From: Botryllus schlosseri
Lineage: Eukaryota > Chordata > Ascidiacea > Stolidobranchia > Styelidae
Assembly: GCA_000444245.1 (NCBI GenBank)
Contig: ATSW01016565.1
Span: 1-24,158, forward strand
Direction: 5' to 3'
Length of the DNA stretch: 24,158 bases
Shown: positions 20,401 to 24,158 of the stretch, in pieces
Position numbering within the stretch: the stretch's first letter is position 1
Layout: every line of letters starts with the position of its first letter
Position numbers and translations under genes: made by a program
Notes under the pieces: model-generated
Databases searched by the model: none
Told to the model about the DNA's origin: nothing
What the model saw: only the letters and a program-made list of their open reading frames with translations

Positions 20401-23400
20401 GAACCAGTGTCAGCACGGCACTTGTGTGGACGGGGTCAACCAATACCTTTGCAATTGCCAACCCGGGTATACAGGTCAGTATATTTGTCACCACGCTTGT
20501 ACAAACTACTTCATTTTCAAAACGTGCGGCTAGAACTACTCTCATGTCAAAACTCACAACCACCGCTAGAACTAGTCGCGTTTAAAAATGAGAACTAGAA
20601 CTACAACTAGTCATATTTCAAAATGATGTAACTAGAACTAGTCACGTTTCAGAACGAGCATATAGAGCTAGGCTTACTCGCTTTTGAAATCTCGCAACTA
20701 CAACTACAACTAGAACTAGTTACGTTTCAAAACTTGCAACTAGAACTACAACTAGAACTGGTCACGTTTCGAAACGAGGAACTAGAACTAAAACTATTCA
20801 CTTTGCAAAACTGAGAACTAGAACTACTCACTTTGTAAAAGTCGCGACTAGAAGCAGATTGGTGATTTGTGCTGTTCTGGTTTTCATCTCGGTACTATCG
20901 CATGAAATCCACCACTTCTGTTGGTCTTCAGGAACACATTGCGACCAAGACATTGACGAGTGCGCATCGAACCCGTGTCTGAACGGCGCCACTTGTTTGG
21001 ACGAGGTTGACAAGTACAGTTGCAACTGCCCGGCAGGTACGCCCGTTTAGTCAGAGCTGGAAGAAGATCCTGTTGCATGAAAACGGGGTTTATTCTGCAT
21101 GAATCACTGACACAGTTGATCATATGTGGCCGATATTTGGTCAAATTTTTTAAGGATTCAGATGGTGACAATTATGATTTAGTATCTAAGTTTGTCTTTA
21201 CCTGTTTATTTTGTAGGCTATCACGGAACTCGTTGCTCTTCCGACATTGAGGAATGCAGCAGCAATCCTTGCGTTAACGGGGCATGCGAGGACGGCGTCA
21301 ACAAGTGAGTGGCCTGGCAATTATAACACAGTGTTGTTTCATTTTGTTGTCTAGCCATGGATGGAATATACAGTACATATTTTGAGTGTGTAAAATCCTT
21401 GAAATTGCTTTTTCTACTTGTAATGAAGTGAAAATTTACAGGGTTACCTATATTCTATTAGAAGTACTTTTGACATGTCTTTGAAATCTCTACTTTTACT
21501 TGTAATTGAATGGTATATTGATATTGAAATGAGCCCGAATATTTTCGGCTGACACTCGTCAGGGGTAAGTGTCAGCAACTAGTATTATATATCAACAATC
21601 GTATCTCAAAATATGACTTTTAATTTAAGTGAAAATTCACTGTGTTACCTATTTTCTATTAGAATTAGTTTTGACATGCCTTTCAATTTGCTATTCTACT
21701 TGTAATTATTTGAAAATTTTACAGCGCTTCTAAGTTACTGAAAGTACTTTTGACATACCTTTGGAATTTGAACTTCTAGTTGGCAATTTAGAGTAAATTT
21801 CGGCTTCCACTTGAAATAGTTCCGACTCCGACAGGCCTTTTATATGCCACCTTTACTTCTAATTCAGTAGAAATTCATGAAATTACTTCTTCAAGTAATT
21901 TTCTCAAGTAGAAATGATGACTACTTCGGCAAGATCTTCCTTTCAAAATAATTTTTTGTTGATGCGAGTTTTCCTGGCATTCTAGTTCTCATCGTTATTA
22001 TTATTATTAAATTTCACAGGTACGAATGTGCGTGTGACTCTGGCTACACGGGAATCAACTGCGACATCGACATTGACGAATGCGCGTCCAGCCCATGCGT
22101 CCAAGGCACCTGCCTGGACCAAGTGGGGCAATTCCGATGCCAGTGCACGCCAGGATACACCGGCGTCACCTGTGACGTGGACATCGACGAGTGTGCGGTC
22201 AGGCCCTGCGAAAACGGGGGGTCCTGCACCAGCGGCATTAACGAGTACACATGCGATTGCCCCGCCAAGTACACCGGGACCAATTGCGAGACGGAGCTGT
22301 CCCCGTGCGAGCCAAACCCTTGCAGCAACGGAGGGTCTTGTAATCCGTCCGCGGATTATTTGACGTACACCTGCACGTGCCAGACTGGCTTTGAAGGTAA
22401 TGTCACTTTTCTAATCGTGTGCTGATTTAGAACGATCCAAAGTTCTAAACATTAAAATAGGATCAGTGTTTCTTTACCCATACGTATTTTATTGGTATCC
22501 GAATTCGAAAACTTTGACCTCTAGTATTTTATCAGCATCATTATTCTGTTGTCCTATCGGTATACGCATATTAGAGTTGTCCAAAATCTCAAAAATTTCA
22601 AAAATGCTGCATTGTAATATCACATTCTTTAGATTAATAATTCAAAAACAGTAATGAGCCTGCAAGAAGCTCTAAACAATTAAAATCAATCAGCAACAAC
22701 TTTTTTCATAGCTACACGGTCTAGTATTCAGTGCCATAATCTCAGTTATCGTTTAATTTTACCTTGTACAATATATTTTTGATCTATTCGCAGGAGTTAC
22801 TTGTTCGAACGATATCAATGAGTGTCTGTTGACGCCTTGTCAAAACGGCGGCCATTGCACCAATCTGGTTCCGGGATATTTCTGCACTTGCGCCACCGGT
22901 TTTAACGGAGTCAACTGTCAAACTAATATCGACGATTGCTCGCCAGGTATTTTGAAACCTCTTAGGCAGACGTGTACAAACTAGCGGCTACAACTAGAAC
23001 TAGAACTCATCGCTTTTTAAAGCTCGCTACTAGAACTAGAACTAGAACTAGAACTACTCAATTTTAAAAACTTGTCATTAGAACTATTAATTTTGAACTA
23101 GAACTAGTCAATTTTAAAAACTTGTCACTAGAACTATTCAATTCACAACTACAACTACTCTCTTTTCAAAACTCGCAACTAGAACTAGAACAACTCAATT
23201 TTTAAACCTTTTCACTAGAACTGTTCAATGTAGAACTAGAACTACTCACTTTTCAAAACTAGCAACTGGAACTAGGTCTACTCAATTTCAAAAACTTGTC
23301 ACTAGAACTATTCAATTCACAACTGCAACTACTCACTTTTCAAAACTAGTAACTAGAAGTGAACTACTCACTTTGCAAAAGTCACAACTGGGCCTAGAAT

Positions 23401-23723
23401 TACTAACTTTCCCAAATATGCAACTACAACTTGAGTTAGTCACTCTTCAAAACTTAAAACTAGATCTAGCCAAAAGAGCAGTAGTTTGTAAAAGTCTTAA
23501 CATGAAATCTTATTTCGTTACTGCAACTTACTGTTTTGTGTGTTTAGATCCGTGCGTTAACGGGGCTCGCTGTATCGACGACATCGGCACCTACAAATGT
23601 CTCTGCAAACCCGGTTACAACGGATTCAATTGCCAGTATGAGATCGACGAGTGTGCTAGTAATCCCTGCCAAAATGGAGGGACTTGCACAGACTACGTTA
23701 ACAGCTTCGTCTGCACATGCAGA
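8349..23723 (+). CDS. Notch: Notch receptor orthologue, internal part (15 exons, EGF6-EGF25)
   Basis: Fifteen exons splice in frame into 742 codons with no internal stop. They encode a chain of six-cysteine EGF repeats matching human NOTCH1 EGF6 to EGF25 one for one. Diagnostic points are EGF9 with [14 protein letters not shown]10 with [12 protein letters not shown] and CDTNP, EGF11 with [13 protein letters not shown]16 ending in GTSGDRC, and EGF22 with [14 protein letters not shown] and an extra-long third loop. Notch is a single-pass receptor cleaved after binding DSL ligands on neighbouring cells; EGF11-12 is the main ligand-binding site and EGF24-25 begin the fly Abruptex region. Most of the calcium-binding pattern (D/N-x-D/N-E/D-C) and many O-glucose and O-fucose sites are visible. 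Both ends of the gene are missing. Other large EGF proteins (fibropellins, Crumbs, Delta) do not share this repeat order. Family assignment is secure; exact repeat numbers assume no lineage-specific gain or loss upstream. Confidence 0.93.
8670..8895 (+). repeat. Repeat Q, inverted relative of repeat P
   Basis: It matches the reverse complement of 5010-5205 at nucleotide level and keeps an open frame of 74 codons ([29 protein letters not shown] and ELDFC recognisable). Its right side ends in GAATTCAGTAATT followed by one reversed type 1 minisatellite unit (about 8900-8945). That is the same junction seen at repeat P. No known protein family is suggested. Confidence 0.65.
9340..9660 (+). repeat. 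Family 5 degenerate tandem repeat, intron a copy
   Basis: Irregular units of about 80-100 bp contain CAAATTTG, CTTCAAA, TCTGGTGTTTCAAAT, GAATCTAAA and AATAGTCGG. Three to four diverged units are visible. A second block of the same kind lies at 11600-12125. Confidence 0.55.
9766..9861 (-). repeat. Dispersed repeat family D, copy 3
   Basis: Read on the minus strand: ATTGAATAGTATAT, GTGCCCGAATATTTCCGG, CTGACACTGGTCAGGGGTGA, TCGTCAGCAGCTAGTAAAG and AATTGGA. The left and central parts fit the other copies well. The right third is missing or too diverged. Confidence 0.65.
10433..10555 (+). CDS. Notch: Notch exon b: end of EGF6 and EGF7 to C5
   Basis: A 123-bp exon, phase 1 at both ends, after TTTTTTTGTCAG and before GTCAGC. 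It encodes YDGDNC closing EGF6. EGF7 follows with [17 protein letters not shown] and GGWTG; its C6 is in the next exon. Human EGF7 ends EWTGQYC, a close counterpart. C2-RNGAT-C3 fits an O-fucose site. The donor GTCAG is weak. Reading through it gives QLCDQ and then a stop (see findings). Confidence 0.9.
10556..10611 (+). other. 56-nt intron (phase 1)
   Basis: It starts GTCAGC and ends TTCACTTTTAG. It is the shortest intron here by a factor of three; the next is 180 bp and the longest visible is 2029 bp. In the upstream frame it reads QLCDQ then TAA, so retention would close EGF7 with its sixth cysteine and terminate translation. Splicing it out gives [11 protein letters not shown], the normal EGF7-EGF8 link. 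Confidence 0.8.
10612..10695 (+). CDS. Notch: Notch exon c: end of EGF7 and first half of EGF8
   Basis: An 84-bp exon, phase 1 at both ends. It encodes [17 protein letters not shown] and [18 protein letters not shown] is a calcium-binding EGF start, and the longer C1-C2 spacing (ADGTER) matches human EGF8 (QLMPNA). C2-FNGGT-C3 fits an O-fucose site. EGF8 contacts ligand together with EGF11-12 in vertebrate Notch1-Jagged1. The donor is G|GTACAA, and a type 1 minisatellite unit begins within a few bases of it. Confidence 0.92.
10699..10890 (+). repeat. Minisatellite type 1, at the 5' splice site
   Basis: Four to five units (CAAATTGGGTTAGATAAG, CAAATTAGATGATAATTA, AATTAAAATGATAGCTACAC, and so on) in the same orientation as the 3440-4440 array. 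The first unit matches CCAAATTGGGTTAGAATTAG units at 3878 and 3960. It starts only three or four bases inside the intron. Confidence 0.75.
11600..12125 (+). repeat. Family 5 degenerate tandem repeat, second block
   Basis: Units with CAAATTTGTCCTAAATCC, TTAAATCTG, TTCAAATCTAAATC and ATTCTGAATGG recur irregularly at about 60-100 bp, most clearly at 11876, 11969 and 12033. The 9340-9660 block is the same family. The last unit ends shortly before the exon d acceptor. Confidence 0.55.
12169..12318 (+). CDS. Notch: Notch exon d: end of EGF8 and EGF9 to C5
   Basis: A 150-bp exon, phase 1 at both ends. It encodes [15 protein letters not shown] closing EGF8 (human GYNCVCVNGWTGEDC). EGF9 follows with [17 protein letters not shown] and [11 protein letters not shown] (human NIDDCASAACFHGATC). 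CSSAAC fits the O-glucose pattern and C-FHNAT-C the O-fucose pattern. N-A-T is also a potential N-glycosylation site. The donor is G|GTCAGT. Confidence 0.95.
12319..13609 (+). other. Intron of 1291 bp (phase 1)
   Basis: Acceptor GAATTCTTTTGTAG. It contains dispersed repeat D copy 4 (12851-12976). An open frame at 12991-13260, hydrophobic at its start, has no recognisable domain and no splice-compatible link to Notch. CpG becomes visibly scarcer from here on. Confidence 0.8.
12851..12976 (-). repeat. Dispersed repeat family D, copy 4
   Basis: Read on the minus strand: ATTGAATATT, CCCAAATATTTTAAGCCGG, CAGCAACTAGTAGAGAATTG, GACATTATATATCAAC and CACCAAATATCAC. It is the longest copy visible, about 126 bp. 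It supports the right edge seen at 6977-7114 and 21505-21617. Confidence 0.7.
13610..13765 (+). CDS. Notch: Notch exon e: end of EGF9, EGF10, start of EGF11
   Basis: A 156-bp exon, phase 1 at both ends. It encodes [42 protein letters not shown] and then [10 protein letters not shown]. The CHL-DAC join and CDTNP are hallmarks of Notch EGF10 (human CHLNDACISNPC, CDTNPVNG). CLSNPC fits O-glucose, and C2-SNGST-C3 an O-fucose site that human EGF10 (CNEGSNC) lacks. The intron splits EGF11 between C1 and C2. Confidence 0.96.
13766..14901 (+). other. Intron of 1136 bp (phase 1), splitting EGF11
   Basis: Donor GTAAGA, acceptor TTTGACTACAG. The type 2 repeat element at 13899-14306 fills its first half. 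The remainder (14307-14901) shows no recognisable feature. Confidence 0.85.
13899..14306 (+). repeat. Type 2 repeat element with inverted ends
   Basis: The left edge CACTATTACAAACTAGTGG is followed by about eight units of 36-43 bp (CTTTTCAAAACTCGC, AACTAGAACTAGAACTAC). The right edge TAGTTTGTACAGGTCTGC is near the reverse complement of the left edge of the element at 22967 (CAGACGTGTACAAACTAG). The edges look like terminal inverted repeats of a non-autonomous DNA element with a minisatellite core. No transposase is present. Confidence 0.65.
14902..15087 (+). CDS. Notch: Notch exon f: EGF11 remainder and EGF12 (ligand-binding core)
   Basis: A 186-bp exon, phase 1 at both ends. It encodes [19 protein letters not shown] and [11 protein letters not shown] (human ANPCEHAGKC and QGYTGPRC). 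EGF12 follows with [17 protein letters not shown] and [14 protein letters not shown] (human DVNECVSNPCQNDATC). EGF12 keeps the O-glucose site CESNPC and the O-fucose site C-LNDGT-C that Fringe extends in known Notch proteins. NINEC fits calcium binding. This is the primary DSL-ligand interface in known Notch structures. Confidence 0.97.
15088..17047 (+). other. Intron of 1960 bp (phase 1)
   Basis: Donor GTATGA, acceptor TTAACCCTTTTAG. I see no tandem array, dispersed family member or coding signal. It is AT-rich and CpG-poor. An open frame at 16825-17025 has no recognisable features. Confidence 0.8.
17048..17161 (+). CDS. Notch: Notch exon g: end of EGF12 and EGF13 to C5
   Basis: A 114-bp exon, phase 1 at both ends. 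It encodes [18 protein letters not shown] and [26 protein letters not shown] fits calcium binding, CESGPC the O-glucose site and C-TNGGT-C the O-fucose site. The donor is G|GTGTGT. Its length equals that of the next exon, one full EGF shifted to the Gly before C6. Confidence 0.95.
17162..18597 (+). other. Intron of 1436 bp (phase 1)
   Basis: Donor GTGTGT, acceptor TTTGTGTTGCAG. A tandem array with a period of about 100-110 bp fills 17360-18260. Two further AG sites before the exon (TTTTGCAG at 18495, CATCGCAG at 18548) are not followed by EGF sequence. Confidence 0.85.
17360..18260 (+). repeat. Tandem array, about 8 units of 100-110 bp
   Basis: Recurring landmarks are GACATATTTCAAGTAGAACT, TCTAATTATTGGCAGTCATT, TGAGAAATATATCCCATA, AACTCCTATTTA and TGACATTGTTGCAGGCATC. 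They recur near 17387, 17486, 17585, 17678, 17779, 17897, 18007 and 18119. Units are diverged. Many contain a TTGTTGCAG/TTTTGCAAG-like block that resembles a 3' splice acceptor. No coding potential. Confidence 0.8.
18598..18711 (+). CDS. Notch: Notch exon h: end of EGF13 and EGF14 to C5
   Basis: A 114-bp exon, phase 1 at both ends. It encodes [18 protein letters not shown] and [15 protein letters not shown] plus ECTAG. NIDEC fits calcium binding, CSSIPC the O-glucose site and C-QNKGT-C the O-fucose site. The donor GTAAGA is strong. Codons before C6 (FTGPDC) follow directly on exon g. Confidence 0.95.
18712..19675 (+). other. Intron of 964 bp (phase 1)
   Basis: Donor GTAAGA, acceptor CCGAACGTTTCAG. 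Most of it is the reversed type 1 minisatellite (18812-19580). The flanking bases show no feature. Confidence 0.85.
18812..19580 (-). repeat. Minisatellite type 1, reversed, about 19 units
   Basis: Units read GTGTAGCTATCATTCTAATT, CTAATCTAATTTGGAAAAA on the + strand, the reverse complement of the 3440-4440 units, with a period of about 40 bp. The left edge AAATTCAGTAAT is shared with the array edges near 5000 and 8893. Units are diverged throughout. Confidence 0.85.
19676..19916 (+). CDS. Notch: Notch exon i: end of EGF14, EGF15, EGF16 to just before C6
   Basis: A 241-bp exon, phase 1 to phase 2. It encodes YAGLHC and then EGF15 ([32 protein letters not shown]). EGF16 follows ([37 protein letters not shown]). 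The short CHHGTC loop parallels human EGF15 CHYGSC, and GTSGDRC parallels human EGF16 GTTGPNC. EGF16 has O-glucose and O-fucose patterns. If the donor AG|GTGAGG is not used the next codon is TGA. The exon is GC-rich compared with the introns. Confidence 0.95.
19917..20370 (+). other. Intron of 454 bp (phase 2)
   Basis: Donor GTGAGG, acceptor TGTTATTTTCAG. No repeat or other feature is visible. It is one of only two phase 2 introns in the visible gene. Confidence 0.8.
20371..20474 (+). CDS. Notch: Notch exon j: C6 of EGF16 and EGF17 to C5
   Basis: A 104-bp exon, phase 2 to phase 1. The first A completes AGA (Arg). It then encodes [18 protein letters not shown] and [23 protein letters not shown] and the short CQHGTC loop match human EGF17 (EINLDDC, CDSGTC). 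The O-glucose pattern is lost because Q stands before C2. The donor is G|GTCAGT. Confidence 0.95.
20475..20931 (+). other. Intron of 457 bp (phase 1)
   Basis: Almost entirely filled by a type 2 repeat array (20494-20843). The acceptor is CTGTTGGTCTTCAG. Confidence 0.85.
20494..20843 (+). repeat. Type 2 repeat element, intron j copy
   Basis: The left edge CGCTTGTACAAACTACTTC is followed by about eight units of AACTAGAACTACAACTAG, GTCACGTTTCAAAACGAG and similar, 36-43 bp long. The right edge is not sharp: TTTGTAAAAGTCGCG resembles both an internal unit and the right end seen at 23482. Confidence 0.65.
20932..21036 (+). CDS. Notch: Notch exon k: C6 of EGF17 and EGF18 to C5
   Basis: A 105-bp exon, phase 1 at both ends. 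It encodes [15 protein letters not shown] and [27 protein letters not shown] fits calcium binding, CASNPC the O-glucose site and C-LNGAT-C the O-fucose site. Human EGF18 (NINIDECAGNPCHNGGTC) is the counterpart. The donor is G|GTACGC. Confidence 0.94.
21037..21216 (+). other. Intron of 180 bp (phase 1)
   Basis: Donor GTACGC, acceptor TGTTTATTTTGTAG. Short and free of repeats. Confidence 0.85.
21217..21304 (+). CDS. Notch: Notch exon l: C6 of EGF18 and first part of EGF19
   Basis: An 88-bp exon, phase 1 to phase 2. It encodes [18 protein letters not shown] and [10 protein letters not shown], ending AA. The short CVNGAC loop parallels human EGF19 CVHGAC. YHGTRC parallels the unusual human EGF18 end YHDPTC. 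CSSNPC fits the O-glucose site. The donor AA|GTGAGT is strong, and reading through it meets TGA at once. Confidence 0.93.
21380..21800 (+). repeat. Tandem repeat of about 100-bp units, interrupted
   Basis: Units contain CTACTTGTAAT, AAGTGAAAATTTACAG, GGTTACCTATATTCTATTAG, AGTACTTTTGACATG and CTTTGAAAT. Three to four diverged units are visible, the second split by the repeat D insertion. It may be distantly related to the 17360-18260 array (TTTGACATA, GAACTTCTA pieces). Confidence 0.65.
21503..21625 (+). mobile_element. Dispersed repeat D, copy 5, nested in a tandem repeat
   Basis: The element core runs ATTGAATGGTATATTGATAT, GAGCCCGAATATTTTCGG, CTGACACTCGTCAGGGG, GTGTCAGCAACTAGT, TATCAACAATCG and ends near AAAATATGAC. 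TAATT occurs at 21503-21507 and again at 21621-21625. Removing the intervening sequence plus one TAATT restores CTTGTAATTTAAGTGAAAAT, which fits the surrounding tandem unit. This indicates insertion with a short target duplication (TAATT, or TA if ATT belongs to the element). A GCTGACACT/AGTGTCAGC stem lies inside. Confidence 0.7.
22020..22396 (+). CDS. Notch: Notch exon m: rest of EGF19, EGF20, EGF21, EGF22 to C5
   Basis: The largest exon, 377 bp, phase 2 to phase 1, and GC-rich. The first G completes AAG (Lys). EGF19 ends [17 protein letters not shown]20 is [17 protein letters not shown] and [17 protein letters not shown]21 is [18 protein letters not shown] and [14 protein letters not shown] (human LLPYTGATC). 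EGF22 is [31 protein letters not shown] and QTGFEG (human CAPSPCRNGGEC, SEDYESFSCVC). In EGF20 the C2-C3 loop is one residue shorter than in human (CVNGGTC), which removes the O-fucose pattern. Donor G|GTAATG. Confidence 0.96.
22397..22793 (+). other. Intron of 397 bp (phase 1)
   Basis: Donor GTAATG, acceptor TTTGATCTATTCGCAG. AT-rich, with no array or element recognised. Confidence 0.85.
22794..22946 (+). CDS. Notch: Notch exon n: C6 of EGF22, EGF23, start of EGF24
   Basis: A 153-bp exon, phase 1 at both ends. It encodes [30 protein letters not shown] and [14 protein letters not shown]24 then opens with QTNIDDCSP. Human EGF23-24 (INECVLSPC, TDIDDCRPNPC) match well. EGF23 has no O-fucose residue (H before C3) and no O-glucose pattern. 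The donor is G|GTATTT. Confidence 0.94.
22947..23547 (+). other. Intron of 601 bp (phase 1), splitting EGF24
   Basis: Donor GTATTT, acceptor TTGTGTGTTTAG. Filled from 22967 to 23497 by a type 2 repeat element, leaving about 20 bp at the donor side and 50 bp at the acceptor side. Confidence 0.85.
22967..23497 (+). repeat. Type 2 repeat element, longest copy, inverted ends
   Basis: The left end CAGACGTGTACAAACTAG is mirrored by the right end TAGTTTGTAAAAGTCT (inverted, about 12 of 16 matching). Between them are 12 or so units of 30-43 bp built from AACTAGAACTAGAACTACTC and CTTTTCAAAACTCGC, with a longer period suggested by repeated CAATTTTAAAAACTTGTCA. No coding capacity beyond chance. Confidence 0.7.
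23548..23723 (+). CDS. Notch: Notch exon o: rest of EGF24 and EGF25 to C5
   Basis: A 176-bp exon, phase 1 to phase 0. It encodes (D)[17 protein letters not shown] and [14 protein letters not shown]25 follows with [12 protein letters not shown] and [15 protein letters not shown] plus TCR. EGF25 keeps O-glucose and O-fucose patterns; EGF24 has R before C3 and no O-fucose site. The end is placed at AGA|GTGAGT. Using the weaker GTGATA four bases later would shift the phase. Fly Abruptex mutations map to EGF24-29. Confidence 0.9.
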
Positions 23724-24158
23724 GTGAGTGATATATGGTATTCTTCTTTATGAACGTTTGGAAAAAGTTTATATTTAAACTAGCCATTCGGGGTATACGA
23801 CATAAAAATGGTACGAAATAGTCGCGTCGTATTGTTAATATACCAACTAGAAGCCTGGAATGATACACTCCTGCTCACTAAGAGTTAATTTATCAACGAG
23901 AATAATAATTTCGATACTATTTCGCAATGTGAAAGCCTGTAAACTTTAATAGGTCATATCGCATCAAAACCTATAGTACAAAGCTACGCACGTTACTGTA
24001 AATGATATCTCGGTGAAGTCATGATTAACACACAGCATTATCACAAAGGCAAATGAAACGGGCATGGTCGAAAAATTGCCTGATCCTCTTTTGGTGATCT
24101 TGTATATGCTAACACATGTTCTTTAAATAATAATATTAATATTATGAAAGTTATGTTT
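23724..24158 (+). other. Start of the next intron (runs off the window)
   Basis: Donor GTGAGT. AT-rich and without an EGF-like block or array in the 435 visible bases. The exon with the end of EGF25 must lie beyond the window. Confidence 0.75.

Larger units (their letters stand above)
21305..22019 (+). other. Intron of 715 bp (phase 2), splitting EGF19
   Basis: Donor GTGAGT, acceptor TTAAATTTCACAG after a TTATTATTATTA run. It carries a tandem repeat of about 100 bp (21380-21800) with dispersed repeat D inserted in it. Confidence 0.85.

Noticed and set aside
21530-21580. Hammerhead-ribozyme-like core in repeat D (minus strand CTGACGAG ... CGAAA)
   Set aside because: The two core boxes are present and a short stem III can be drawn, but the stem II pairing is poor, the two sides of stem I are not complementary, and other copies do not keep the pairing. 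The palindromic CCGAATATTTTCGG explains the CGAAA box.
19677-22363. Many minus-strand and other-frame open frames over the GC-rich exons
   Set aside because: They are shadows of the Notch exons: the + strand frame has the conserved EGF cysteines and correct splice phases.

Overview
This window is animal nuclear DNA from the middle of a single gene on the + strand: a Notch receptor orthologue. Fifteen exons between 8349 and 23723 join in frame with GT...AG junctions into 742 codons. They encode part of EGF repeat 6, all of repeats 7-24 and most of repeat 25 (numbering by comparison with human NOTCH1, recalled from memory). The order of repeats is collinear with the vertebrate protein. Diagnostic oddities of individual repeats fall in the right places: the CHL-DAC start of EGF10, the GT-G bend of EGF16, and the long EGF22. 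The ligand-binding pair EGF11-12 is complete, on exons 13610-13765 and 14902-15087. The signal peptide, EGF1-5, the later EGFs, the LNR/HD region, the membrane segment and the ankyrin domain all lie outside the window.

The organism looks like an invertebrate bilaterian. Introns are mostly 0.4-2 kb, AT-rich and full of degenerate tandem repeats, and the EGF sequences differ clearly from vertebrate and fly Notch. I cannot name the phylum.

Layout: 1-8348 is non-coding, most simply one long intron more than 8.3 kb long. It carries a minisatellite of about 41-bp units (3440-4440 and 4848-5250), two copies of a roughly 130-bp dispersed repeat, one member of a second repeat-cored element family (7613-7782), and a perfect 22-bp palindrome. 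From 8349 to 23723 exons of 55-377 bp alternate with introns of 56-2029 bp. Almost all introns are phase 1, falling just after the Gly near the end of an EGF; two are phase 2, and phase 0 occurs at both ends of the visible stretch. From 23724 to 24158 is the start of the next intron.

Nearly every large intron has its own repeat burden. Several arrays appear to belong to mobile-element-like families: four arrays share a common left edge and, in some copies, an inverted right edge; one dispersed repeat is inserted cleanly inside another tandem array; and two inverted copies of a roughly 200-bp repeat lie beside the 41-bp minisatellite. The most unusual coding-level observation is a 56-nt intron after EGF7. 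If retained, it still supplies the sixth cysteine of that EGF and then a stop codon. I found no RNA genes, no recognisable transposase or reverse transcriptase, and no second protein-coding gene.
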